This document shows positions 24,858 to 34,191 of a stretch of 64,000 nucleotides of DNA, in pieces. Numbering within the stretch: the first letter of the stretch is position 1; every line of letters starts with the position of its first letter. The stretch lies in assembly GCF_039537265.1 (NCBI RefSeq), contig NZ_BAABAE010000002.1:124001-188000 (forward strand), given 5' to 3'. The notes beneath the pieces were generated by a model that made no database searches, had not been told where the DNA came from, and saw only the letters and a list, made by a program, of their open reading frames with translations. The translations under genes and the position numbers were made by a program. The stretch comes from Terrimesophilobacter bigeumensis (GTDB lineage Bacteria; Actinomycetota; Actinomycetes; Actinomycetales; Microbacteriaceae).

Positions 24858-26178
24858 CCAGGGCCTTGTCCGCCTCTTCCGCTGCGCTCTTCAACGCGTC
24901 GGCGGGGTCGCCTTTGCCCTGCAGGACCTCGGAGATGGCTTTGCCGATCGCCTCGGAGAGTCCGACATAGCCGGGCACGGTCGGGCGAGCCTGCTTGGCG
25001 TTTTCCGCGTTCGCGGCCATGATCTCGTAGCCGGGGCTGGCTGCTGCGCGCTCCTGGTACGCCTTGGAGCCGACCGAGGACGAACGCAGGGGCAGGTTGC
25101 CGAGCGCGATGCTGAAGCGCTCATCCTGTGCTGCGGAGGTCAGCCATTCGGCGAAGGTGTATGCCCAGTACGCGCGGTTCGGATCCTTGTGGTCGAAGAG
25201 CGCCCAGAGGTCCGGGCCGGAGACCGTCTGGTGGTCGCCGTTCGTGCCGGGCAGGACCGTGACCCCGTAATCCGTTCCCGCCGTCTGCAGGCCGTAGAGC
25301 TCCCAGGGGCCGGAGGTCATCATGCCGATGCGATTGCCCTGGAACAGCGGGCCGATCTTGGTGTCGGTCTGGTCGAGGTAGACGCTCTTGTCCGTGACGG
25401 CCATGTCGCGCAGGAAGGTGAGCGCCTTGACGCCGGCATCGGAGTCGAACTCGGCCTTCGTGCCGTCGTCCGAGAGGATGGCGCCGCCGTTCTGCCAGAG
25501 GTGCGGCCAGAACTGCCAGGTGGTGGCCTCGGACCCGGAGACGGAGTAGGCGTAGCCATAGGTCTCGGTCGACGCGTCGGTGAGCTTCGCGGCTGCTGCG
25601 CGGAAGTCGTCCCAACTCCAGTTCTCGTTGGGGTAGTCGACTCCGGCCGCATCGAAGACGGTCTTGTTGTAGATCAGCGAGAGGTTGTCGACGACCGCGG
25701 GGAAGCCGATGATCTTCTCTCCGGTCGGCTGCACGGTGGCGCGGGCGGATCCGGCGAACTCGTCCCACGCGACGTCGGGATCCTTCACCTGCTCCCGGAT
25801 GTCCAGGGTGCGTCCGGAACGCTCGAGTTGACTGGCCCAGGATCCGAAGGCATAGGACATGTCGGGATATTTGCCGCTTGCGAAGCCGGCCGACAGTTTC
25901 TGCAGAAGCTCAGGGGTGGAGGATGCGCCGGCCGACAGCTTGAGGGTGACGTTCTTGTGGTCCGCCATGAACTCCTGGGCCAGCGACTCCAGGATCTTGT
26001 GGGCCTCGCCCGACTGCCCGGTCCACACCGTGACGGTCACGTCGGCATCCTTGTCCAGGCCCGTTGCCGCCTGCTGCGGCGTGCAGGCGGCCAGCGCCGC
26101 GACGAGGGCGGCGGTCGCGAGCATTGCGCAGGTGGACCGCAATGCGCGCCGGCCGCGGCGATGATTCTGTTGGTTCAT
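24847..26178 (-). CDS. ABC importer sugar-binding lipoprotein (family 1, GH4 cassette)
   Basis: A 443-residue lipoprotein with an Arg-rich N-terminus, a hydrophobic segment and a lipobox ending LAAC (Cys32). The mature domain is family 1 solute-binding protein (VTVTVWTGQSGEAHKILESL, FMADHKNVTLKL, LSLIYNKTVFDAAGVDYP). Ligand unknown; an alpha-galactoside, alpha-glucoside or galacturonide is suggested by the GH4 partner. The ATG follows AAAGGAG. No ATP-binding subunit is encoded nearby. Confidence 0.9.
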   Translation of the reverse strand: MNQQNHRRGRRALRSTCAMLATAALVAALAACTPQQAATGLDKDADVTVTVWTGQSGEAHKILESLAQEFMADHKNVTLKLSAGASSTPELLQKLSAGFASGKYPDMSYAFGSWASQLERSGRTLDIREQVKDPDVAWDEFAGSARATVQPTGEKIIGFPAVVDNLSLIYNKTVFDAAGVDYPNENWSWDDFRAAAAKLTDASTETYGYAYSVSGSEATTWQFWPHLWQNGGAILSDDGTKAEFDSDAGVKALTFLRDMAVTDKSVYLDQTDTKIGPLFQGNRIGMMTSGPWELYGLQTAGTDYGVTVLPGTNGDHQTVSGPDLWALFDHKDPNRAYWAYTFAEWLTSAAQDERFSIALGNLPLRSSSVGSKAYQERAAASPGYEIMAANAENAKQARPTVPGYVGLSEAIGKAISEVLQGKGDPADALKSAAEEADKALGDS

Positions 26179-26226
26179 CGGTGAACTCCTTTGGTCTCAA
26201 CATGGTGCAGGACACGTGCGGAGGCT

Positions 26227-26277
26227 ATATTCCGCCCATTAGTGATCGGATGACAAGAAAACTGTCTAACTCGATCA
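26227..26277 (-). promoter_or_regulatory. Promoter and operator of the ABC cassette downstream of GH4
   Basis: Read leftward, TTGTCA (26251-26256) and GAATAT (26227-26232), spaced 18 bp, form a promoter for the binding-protein gene. TGATCG (26243-26248) lies within the spacer and CGATCA (26272-26277) just upstream, a 6-bp inverted repeat with a 23-base spacer. An A/T-rich run follows at 26277-26285. This site means the transporter genes can be expressed separately from the GH4 gene. Confidence 0.55.
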
Positions 26278-26305
26278 TTTTTTTTGAGCGAATTCCGAAA
26301 GGGGG

Positions 26306-27619
26306 TCAGAGGCCCAGGTCGACCCGTCCGCCTAGTTCGCGAGGGAGGACGTCGGCATGCGCCTCGGTCATGGCGTCGCACAGTGCCCAGATCTGCTCAG
26401 GGTCCAGGGTGGAGCTCGCGTTGGGGTCGACCAGCGCCGCCTGGCGGACCAGACGCGCGTCCCCCCGCCGCGCAGCCTCGACCGTGAGTTCGGCGACGGC
26501 CAGGTAACTGCGGTTGAGCGCCGCTCCCTGGGGCGGCAGCGAGCCGACCGCCTGCGGGTGGAGGCCGGCGGCATCCACCGTGCACGGAACCTCGACCACG
26601 GCCTGCGGGGGGAGGTTGTCGATCAGCCCGCGGTTCACGACGTTGGCGTGGATGAGGGACGGCTCGCCGGTCAGCACCGAGTGGATGACCTGGGGTGCGT
26701 ACTCCGTGGCGCCGTCGCCGACCGCGAGCTGCTCGCCGGCGGCCAGTGTCTCCTTCGCCCGCGTGAACTCCGCAAGGTTCCGCTCGCTGATGCCGAGGTA
26801 TTCCGAGGGGACCAGCCGGAATCTCTCGATCTGCCGGTCCGAGCGAAGGAACCAGGACAGGTACTCGGCCGAATGCTCGCTCGTCTCGGTCGGGTAGAAG
26901 CCGATCCTCCGGAAGATCTCGACCCTCGCGCGTCGGAGCAGCTCAGGATCGGCCTGGATCGCCTTGTGAAGCAGCGGGTAGAGGTCCCGTCCGTCCCGCG
27001 ACCAGTCCAGCAACCAGGACTGGTGGTTGACTCCGGCTGCGCGATAGTGGGTGCCATCGAGCGGAACGCCCACGAGCTCGCAGAGGCCCCGCACTGTCCA
27101 GTACACGCTGTGGCACAGCCCGGCGACCTTCAGGGTCGGCGCCACCACGGAGAGCCACCACACGTTCATGACCATCGGGTTGGTGTAGTTGAGGAGCCAG
27201 GCGTCGGGGCATTCGACGGCCATGTCGCGCGCGATCGCCGAGAGCACGGGGAAGGTGCGCAGCCCCCGGAAGATCCCGCCGATGCCGATGGTGTCGCCGA
27301 TGGTCTGCCTCAGCCCGTAGCGGGCCGGCAGCTCGAGGTCGATCCTGGTGGCGTCGATTCCGCCCACCTGCACCATGTTGACGACGAAGTCTGCACCGCT
27401 GAGCGCCCGGCGCCGATCGGTGCTCGCCTGGACCTCGACCGACCCGCTCCAGCGCGCCGACAACTGCTCGGCCGTGGCTCGGGCCACCGCCAGTCGCTCC
27501 TCATCGATGTCGTGGAGCACCAGGGTCAGCTCCGGCAGGTCTTCGAAGCGCAGGAGGTCGGCGACGAGCTGCCGGGTGAACACGACACTCCCTGCCCCGA
27601 TGAAGACGATTCTTGGCAT
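26306..27619 (-). CDS. Glycoside hydrolase family 4 (alpha-galactosidase/alpha-glucosidase type)
   Basis: A 437-residue cytoplasmic, NAD- and Mn-dependent glycosidase of the MelA/AglA group. Seen are the NAD-binding MPRIVFIGAGSVVFTRQL, the Asp-rich DIDEERL strand end, the NYTNPMVMNVW motif, and the probable metal-binding Cys and His in GLCHSV and GVNHQSW. GH4 enzymes act by an oxidation-elimination mechanism on unphosphorylated or 6-phosphorylated glycosides. The sequence alone does not settle galactoside, glucoside or galacturonide. It is first gene of the minus-strand cassette and divergent from a DeoR regulator. Confidence 0.88.
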   Translation of the reverse strand: MPRIVFIGAGSVVFTRQLVADLLRFEDLPELTLVLHDIDEERLAVARATAEQLSARWSGSVEVQASTDRRRALSGADFVVNMVQVGGIDATRIDLELPARYGLRQTIGDTIGIGGIFRGLRTFPVLSAIARDMAVECPDAWLLNYTNPMVMNVWWLSVVAPTLKVAGLCHSVYWTVRGLCELVGVPLDGTHYRAAGVNHQSWLLDWSRDGRDLYPLLHKAIQADPELLRRARVEIFRRIGFYPTETSEHSAEYLSWFLRSDRQIERFRLVPSEYLGISERNLAEFTRAKETLAAGEQLAVGDGATEYAPQVIHSVLTGEPSLIHANVVNRGLIDNLPPQAVVEVPCTVDAAGLHPQAVGSLPPQGAALNRSYLAVAELTVEAARRGDARLVRQAALVDPNASSTLDPEQIWALCDAMTEAHADVLPRELGGRVDLGL

Positions 27620-27680
27620 GGGTCGATCTTGGGACCGGATCGTCGAATCGCGCAACTTACTGAGCGTTGCGAGCCTAAAA

Positions 27681-27699
27681 TGATCAGATAGTCTGTTCA
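27681..27699. promoter_or_regulatory. Palindromic operator between GH4 and the second DeoR gene
   Basis: TGATCAGA-TAG-TCTGTTCA is an 8-3-8 palindrome with one mismatch, centred between the divergent GH4 and DeoR genes. TTTAGG on the minus strand, just beyond it, could be the GH4 -10 box. It is the likely autoregulatory site for the DeoR protein. Confidence 0.5.
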
Positions 27700-27726
27700 C
27701 TTCGCAAGTCGTTCGAGAGGCGCAGC

Positions 27727-28557
27727 ATGACGATGAAGGGCGTTCCCCAGTTGCGTCACGCCGCGTCGGGCAAGCGGTCACGGCGGATGATCGCCATCCT
27801 CGAACTCCTCACCGAACGGGAACGCGTGTCGCTCACCGAGTTCTCGCAGACTCTCGGCGTATCGCCCGCGACCGTGCGGCGCGACCTCGCAGACCTCGAC
27901 CAGCAGCGGCTGCTGCATCGAACCCATGGGGGAGCGGAGGTGATCGACTCCCAGGCCGAGCTCCCGGTGGCGCTGCGCAACATCCAGTATCTGGAGGCCA
28001 AACGCTCGATCGCCCAGGAGGTGGTCCGCCTGATCCCCACCCACCGTCACGCCGTCGCCCTGAGCGGCGGCTCGACCACCGCTCAGGTCGCCAGGGCGCT
28101 GGCATATCACCGTGACCTCACCATCATCACGAACTCCGTGACGATCGCGACGCTGGTATCGAGCTATCCGAACCTCAAGGTGATCATGACCGGGGGAACG
28201 CTGCGCCCGCAGTCCCTCGAACTCGTCGGCATCCTCGCCGAGAACACCTTCAACGCGGTCAATGTCGGTACGGCGATCCTCGGAACCGACGGCATCACGG
28301 CGGCGGGCGGCGTCACGACCCATGACGAGACGGAGGCGCGCACCAACCATGCGATGGTCGCTCACGCCCAGCGGACTGTCGTGGTCGCCGACGGGTCGAA
28401 GGTGGGTCGGCTCGCCATGGCGAAGGTGGCCGACACCGACCAGATCCACGCCCTCATCACGGACGACACGGCCGCCCCCGAGGAGCTCGCCGCGATCGAG
28501 CGAGCCGGGGTCGAGGTTCATGTCGTCCGCAGTCGCAGTGCCATCGTCCGGAACTGA
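27727..28557 (+). CDS. DeoR/GlpR-family transcriptional regulator (GH4 cassette)
   Basis: A 276-residue repressor with a DeoR HTH (about 20-72, ending LLHRTHGGAEV) and a sugar-phosphate sensor domain (ALSGGSTTAQVA, ITNSVTIATLV, MTGGTLRPQSLELVG, LGTDGITAAGGVTT, VVVADGSKVG). Divergent from the GH4 gene and with a palindrome in the intergenic region, so it probably represses the GH4/ABC/PfkB genes until a sugar phosphate is made. Paralogous to the regulator at 15795-16589. Confidence 0.88.
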   Translation: MTMKGVPQLRHAASGKRSRRMIAILELLTERERVSLTEFSQTLGVSPATVRRDLADLDQQRLLHRTHGGAEVIDSQAELPVALRNIQYLEAKRSIAQEVVRLIPTHRHAVALSGGSTTAQVARALAYHRDLTIITNSVTIATLVSSYPNLKVIMTGGTLRPQSLELVGILAENTFNAVNVGTAILGTDGITAAGGVTTHDETEARTNHAMVAHAQRTVVVADGSKVGRLAMAKVADTDQIHALITDDTAAPEELAAIERAGVEVHVVRSRSAIVRN

Positions 28558-28592
28558 GCCGGACGACAGCAGCTCGTCGGTCGCCCGAACGG

Positions 28593-28680
28593 TAGACTGA
28601 CTCCATCGCGACTGGCGTTCGGGTGGATCACCACCGGGGAGCGATGCAAGCGAAACGGCCGTACGCCTGGGCCGTGAGCG
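28593..28680 (+). promoter_or_regulatory. ZTP (pfl) riboswitch upstream of glyA-folD
   Basis: The segment 28609-28675 carries the conserved blocks of the pfl/ZTP RNA: GACTGGCG (28609-28616), the GGTGG/CCACC stem (28622-28635), GGGGAGCG (28636-28643), and the 3' pseudoknot block CGCCTGGGCC (28664-28673). It is preceded by TAGACT (28593-28598), a -10 box. ZTP riboswitches respond to ZMP/ZTP, the alarmone of folate stress, and switch on one-carbon genes such as glyA and folD, which are exactly the genes that follow. Whether control is at termination or translation is not visible. Confidence 0.88.
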
Positions 28681-28723
28681 GATACCGTTAGAGACATCCG
28701 ATGAGCTTGTGAGGAGCCTGCCA

Positions 28724-30010
28724 GTGTCAAACCGTCTCCCATCCACCTTCACCGACCCGCTCTCGAGCGTCGACCCGGAGATCGCCGCCGTCCTGCAGCA
28801 GGAGCTGGGCCGCCAGCGCGACTACCTCGAGATGATCGCGAGCGAGAACTTCGTGCCGCGCGCCGTGCTCGAGTCGGCCGGCTCCGTGCTCACCAACAAG
28901 TACGCGGAAGGGTATCCCGGCCGCCGCTACTACGGGGGATGCGAGTACGTCGACGTCGCCGAGCAACTCGCGATCGACCGGGCCAAGGCGCTCTTCGGCG
29001 CCGAGTACGCGAACGTGCAGCCGCACTCCGGCGCGACCGCGAACGCTGCCGTGCTCTCCGCGATCGCCGAGCCCGGCGACACCATCCTGGGCCTCGAACT
29101 CGCCCACGGCGGCCACCTCACCCACGGCATGAAGCTCAACTTCTCGGGCAAGCTCTACAACGCCGTCTCCTACGGCGTCGATCCGAAAACCTTCCTGGTG
29201 GACATGGATGTCGTGCGGGCCAAGGCGCTCGAGCACAAGCCGGCCGTCATCATCGCCGGCTGGTCGGCCTACCCCCGGCAGCTCGACTTCGCGGCATTCC
29301 GTGCGGTGGCCGACGAGGTGGGCGCGAAGCTCTGGGTCGACATGGCGCACTTCGCCGGACTCGTCGCGGCCGGGCTGCACCCGAGCCCCGTGCCCCACGC
29401 GGATGTCGTGTCGAGCACCGTGCACAAGACGCTCGCCGGCCCGCGGTCGGGCTTCATCCTGAGCCGGGACCAGGAGCTCGCGAAGAAGCTCAATTCCAAC
29501 GTGTTCCCCGGCCAGCAGGGCGGGCCGCTCATGCACATCATCGCGGCGAAGGCGACCGCGTTCCTCCTCGCGGGCAGCGACGAGTTCAAGGATCGTCAGG
29601 AGCGCACGGTGCGGGGGGCGAAGATCCTCGCCGACCGGCTCATGGCCGAGGACGCCAGGGCGAACGGCCTCGACGTGCTCACCGGCGGCACCGACGTGCA
29701 CCTCGTGCTCGCCGACCTGCGGGAGTCGCCGCTCGACGGCAAGCAGGCGGAGGACGTGCTGCACGAGGTCGGCATCACCGTCAACCGCAACGCGGTTCCC
29801 TTCGACCCGCGCCCGCCCATGGTCACCTCCGGCCTGCGCATCGGCACCCCGGCGCTCGCGACCCGCGGCTTCGGCGACGAGGAGTTCACCGAAGTGGCCG
29901 ATGTCATCGCGGCTGCTCTTCGACCCGATCCGGACCTCGCCGCGCTCCGTGCGAGGGTCAGGGCGCTGACCGATGCGTTCCCCCTTTACCCGGACCTGGA
30001 GCGGTGGTGA
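28724..30010 (+). CDS. glyA: Serine hydroxymethyltransferase
   Basis: PLP enzyme interconverting serine + THF and glycine + 5,10-methylene-THF. The 428-residue product has the N-terminal YLEMIASENFVP motif, YAEGYPGRRYYGG, the PLP-Asp/His region WVDMAHFAGLVAAGLHPSP, and the PLP lysine in SSTVHKTLAGPRSGF (near residue 235). GTG at 28724 is chosen because GAGGAG lies seven bases upstream; an earlier in-frame GTG overlaps that site. It is preceded by a ZTP riboswitch and followed by folD after 97 bases. Confidence 0.96.
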   Translation: MSNRLPSTFTDPLSSVDPEIAAVLQQELGRQRDYLEMIASENFVPRAVLESAGSVLTNKYAEGYPGRRYYGGCEYVDVAEQLAIDRAKALFGAEYANVQPHSGATANAAVLSAIAEPGDTILGLELAHGGHLTHGMKLNFSGKLYNAVSYGVDPKTFLVDMDVVRAKALEHKPAVIIAGWSAYPRQLDFAAFRAVADEVGAKLWVDMAHFAGLVAAGLHPSPVPHADVVSSTVHKTLAGPRSGFILSRDQELAKKLNSNVFPGQQGGPLMHIIAAKATAFLLAGSDEFKDRQERTVRGAKILADRLMAEDARANGLDVLTGGTDVHLVLADLRESPLDGKQAEDVLHEVGITVNRNAVPFDPRPPMVTSGLRIGTPALATRGFGDEEFTEVADVIAAALRPDPDLAALRARVRALTDAFPLYPDLERW

Positions 30011-30067
30011 CATTCGTCCTGATGGTTCGGGGTGAGCCCTCTTCTCCGGTTGAGCTTGCCGAAATCC

Positions 30068-30083
30068 GGTCTCGACGGGCTCG
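30068..30083. repeat. Dispersed REP-like element, copy B
   Basis: Exact second copy of the 16-base element at 22009-22024, here in the glyA-folD intergenic region. It is next to GAAATCCGGTC and TTGAGCTTGCC sequence typical of the longer form of this family-wide element. Confidence 0.55.
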
Positions 30084-30107
30084 GCCTGGGAGAAATTCGG
30101 CGCGGCG

Positions 30108-30983
30108 ATGAAAGCACAACTCCTCGACGGGCGCGCCACGGCATCCGCGATCAAAGCCGAGCTCAAGGAAAGGGTGGCGGTGCTGCGCGCATCCGGGGTC
30201 ACGCCCGGGCTCGGCACGGTGCTTGTCGGCGACGATCCGGCATCCCGCCAGTACGTCGCGGGCAAGCACCGCGACTGCGCCGAGGTCGGGATCGCCTCGA
30301 TCCGCCGTGACCTGCCTGCGGCGACGACCCAGGCCGAACTCGAGGCGGTCATCGACGAGCTCAACGCCGACCCTGCCACGACGGGCTATATCGTGCAGCT
30401 GCCGCTGCCGCCGCAGATCGACACGGACGCGATCCTCGAGCGGGTCTCGCCCGACAAGGATGCCGACGGCCTCCACCCCACGAACCTCGGTCGCCTGCTG
30501 CTCAACGTGAGTCGTCCCATCGACTCGCCGCTGCCCTGCACGCCGCGCGGTGTCATCGAGCTCGTCGAACGCCACGGGATGAGCTGGTCGGGTTGCGACG
30601 TCGTGGTCGTCGGACGCGGGGTCACGGTCGGTCGCGCGCTCGGCCCGTTGCTCACCCGTCGCGAATACAACGCGACCGTCACGCTTACCCACACCGGCAC
30701 CGTCGACCTCGCCGAGCACCTGAGGCGTGCCGACGTCATCGTCGCGGCTGCCGGCGTCGCCGGGATCGTCACGGCCGAGAACGTCAAGCCCGGTGCGATC
30801 GTGCTGGATGTGGGGGTCAGCCGTGTCGCCGACGGGGACCGGAGCCGCATCGCGGGCGATGTGGCCCCGGATGTCGCGGAGGTCGCCGGCTGGATCTCGC
30901 CGAACCCCGGCGGGGTCGGCCCGATGACCCGCGCGATGCTGCTCAGCAACGTCGTGGACCTGGCGGAGCGCGCCGCTCACTGA
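30108..30983 (+). CDS. folD: Methylene-THF dehydrogenase / methenyl-THF cyclohydrolase
   Basis: Bifunctional NADP enzyme making 10-formyl-THF from 5,10-methylene-THF. The 291-residue product has the catalytic Lys in the SRQYVAGKHRDC region (Tyr/Lys, near residues 50-58), QLPLPPQID, the PDKDADGLHPTNLGRL motif, PCTPRGVIELV, the NADP-binding VVVGRGVTVGRALG, and C-terminal NPGGVGPMTRAMLLSN. It acts on the product of GlyA just upstream and shares the riboswitch-controlled transcript unless the REP-like spacer separates them. Confidence 0.95.
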   Translation: MKAQLLDGRATASAIKAELKERVAVLRASGVTPGLGTVLVGDDPASRQYVAGKHRDCAEVGIASIRRDLPAATTQAELEAVIDELNADPATTGYIVQLPLPPQIDTDAILERVSPDKDADGLHPTNLGRLLLNVSRPIDSPLPCTPRGVIELVERHGMSWSGCDVVVVGRGVTVGRALGPLLTRREYNATVTLTHTGTVDLAEHLRRADVIVAAAGVAGIVTAENVKPGAIVLDVGVSRVADGDRSRIAGDVAPDVAEVAGWISPNPGGVGPMTRAMLLSNVVDLAERAAH

Positions 30984-30991
30984 CGTCGCGT

Positions 30992-31007
30992 GCTCGGGGA
31001 ACCGAGC
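30992..31007 (+). terminator. Short hairpin between folD and the lipoprotein gene
   Basis: GCTCGG (30992-30997) and CCGAGC (31002-31007) form a 6-bp stem closed by a GGAA tetraloop, between convergent genes. No U-tract follows, so as an intrinsic terminator it is weak. Confidence 0.35.
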
Positions 31008-31024
31008 CGGACAATGCTCAGCGG

Positions 31025-31792
31025 TTACTCCCCGCTGTAGCCGATCCCGCACGAGATGCCGGTCGCGGCGAGGCTCGGATCCCAACCGTCGACATCCATG
31101 ACGCCGCTCTTCAGTCCGACCTCGGTGATCGTGACCTTGCAGGCCTCGATCGTGGTGCCTGAGGCGGGGTCGACCGCGAACCCATAGTGGCCGAAGTGCC
31201 ACTGGTTCGGGTCCGGTGCGCCGTCCGCGTTCTCGAAGTCGGCGATCCCGCGCGCCTCACCGGAGTTCGCCCAGGCGAAGCCGTAGAAGCAGGGCTGGCC
31301 ACCGGGTTCAGGGGTGATGCCGTCGCCGGTCGCCGACTGCGCGAAGTAGGGGCTGCCGAAGAACAGGTCGATCGGCGCGGCGAAGGTCAGCCCGGGCTCG
31401 CTCGAGGCCAAATCCACGCGCATGAGGGTGCTGCCGTTGTCCGCGAGGTACTCCTCGGTGATCGGTTGCGCACCGTTGCCTGCGCCGCACACGCCCAGGA
31501 ACTCGGTGCGGAGGTCGGCGGCGGCGGCGTCCGTGCTGGCGAGGGGCGCATGGGCGGCCATCGAGATCGCGATGGTGCGTCCGTCGACGGCACGCACATT
31601 CGCGGTGATCGTGAACAGCACGTCGGCGTTGGGGTCCGGCTCCGGATCCGTCGGGGTGCTCGGGCTGCTCTCCGGGGCGGGTTCAGAGGATGTCGGGGCG
31701 GGTTTCAGCGTGCCGCCGCATCCTGCCAGAACGGTGATGAGGCAGAGCGACAGAACCGCGCTGCTCAGGAGTTTCGCCTTGTGGGCCCCCAT
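31025..31792 (-). CDS. Putative lipoprotein of unknown function
   Basis: A 255-residue exported protein with lipobox VLAGC (Cys25) and a Pro/Ser/Thr/Glu-rich linker (about 30-57). A globular domain follows with several conserved-looking Cys, Gly and Trp residues (FLGVCGAGNG, GQPCFYGFAW, CKVTITEVG, ISCGIGYSG). Four cysteines in the mature part could form disulphides. I do not recognise the family. It stands alone between folD and galK and converges with folD. Confidence 0.75.
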   Translation of the reverse strand: MGAHKAKLLSSAVLSLCLITVLAGCGGTLKPAPTSSEPAPESSPSTPTDPEPDPNADVLFTITANVRAVDGRTIAISMAAHAPLASTDAAAADLRTEFLGVCGAGNGAQPITEEYLADNGSTLMRVDLASSEPGLTFAAPIDLFFGSPYFAQSATGDGITPEPGGQPCFYGFAWANSGEARGIADFENADGAPDPNQWHFGHYGFAVDPASGTTIEACKVTITEVGLKSGVMDVDGWDPSLAATGISCGIGYSGE

Positions 31793-31837
31793 GATCCTGC
31801 ACCCTCTCCTGCCGGTGAGTCCGCACCCGATCCGGCG

Positions 31838-33009
<1,172 letters not shown>

Positions 33010-33013
<4 letters not shown>

Positions 33014-34140
33014 GACGTGCGCTCCCCGGATGCGGCGCGTTCGCGCTCGAGACCGGCGCGAATCAGCTCCGCCGTGTGCTCGGGCGTCACATCGCTCACC
33101 CAGGCGCCCATGGCGGCCTCCGAGCCGGCGAGGTACTTGAGCTTGTCTGCTGCGCGGCGCGGCGAGGTGAGCTGCAGGTGGAGCCGGATGTCGTCGCGGT
33201 GAACGTTCACCGGGGCCTGGTGCCACGCCGCGATGTACGGCGTAGGGGTGTCGTAGACCCGGTCGAGGCCGCGCAGCAGCAGCCGGTACAGCACGGCGAG
33301 CTCGTCGCGCTCCTGGCCGCTCGTCGCCGCGAAGTCCGGCACCTGCCGGTGCGGCACGAGGTGGACTTCGAGCGGCCAGCGCGCCGCGAACGGAACGAAT
33401 GCGCTCCAGTGCTCGCCACGCAGCACGACGCGCTCCGAGGCGAGTTCGAACGCGAGCAGGTCGGGGAACAGCCCCGGCATCCGCTCGACAGAGTCGATGA
33501 GGCGCAGGGTGCGCGGGGTGATGAAGGGGTAGGCGTAGATCTGCCCGTGCGGATGGTGGAGGGTCACCCCGATCGCCTCGCCGCGGTTCTCGAACGGGAA
33601 GACCTGCTGGATGCCGGGGAGCGCCGACAGCGCGGCCGTGCGATCGGCCCATGCCTCGATCACCGTGCGCGCCCGCGATACGGTCTGGCTGCCGAAGGAG
33701 CCGGAGCTCTCCGGGCTGAAGCAGACGACCTCGCAGCGGCCGATCGCGGTGCGGCTGCGCCCGATCCCCAGCTCGGCGAGGTCTGAGAGCCTCGCCGGGG
33801 AGGATGCGTCCTCGGGCTCCGCGAGGGCGGGACCGAACGACGGCGACCGGTTCTCGAACACGGCGACGTCGTAGTTGCTCGGGATCTCGGAAGGGTTGGC
33901 GGCGCTCGCCGGGGCGAGCGGGTCCTGGTCGTCCGGCGGAAGGAAGGCCCGGTTCTGACGCGCGGCGGCGACCGAGATCCAGTCGCCGGTGAGCACGTCC
34001 TGTCGCATGGTGGCGGTGTCGGGCCTTGGATCGAGCATCCGAGCATCCGCCGCACGCTCGCCCGACAGCGTGGTGTCGGTGTCGTCGAAGTAGATGAGTT
34101 CGCGACCGTCCGCAAGCCTGGTTGCGTGCTTCGTGACCAG
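33010..34140 (-). CDS. galT: Galactose-1-phosphate uridylyltransferase with apparent CTG start
   Basis: Exchanges UMP between UDP-glucose and galactose-1-P. The core reads MRQDVLTGDWISVAAARQNR, NPSEIPSNYDVAVFENRSPSF, VCFSPESSGSFG, and the catalytic HHPHGQIYAYPF. The first ATG (34038) would remove the conserved TRLADGRELIYFDDTDTTL segment, which is open in the same frame as far as CTG 34140. A ribosome site GGGAGG lies five bases before that CTG, and no ATG, GTG or TTG exists in frame upstream. From CTG the protein is 376 residues, the usual length. Only 51 bp separate it from the divergent epimerase gene. Confidence 0.88.
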
Positions 34141-34191
34141 AGCCGCCTCCCTTCCACGTTCTGGCTGGCCTTCTGCGTTTAAGCTGGGCAG

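Noticed and set aside
26277..26285. T-run as an intrinsic terminator
   Set aside because: No stem-loop precedes it on the plus strand, and on the minus strand it is an A-run upstream of a promoter.
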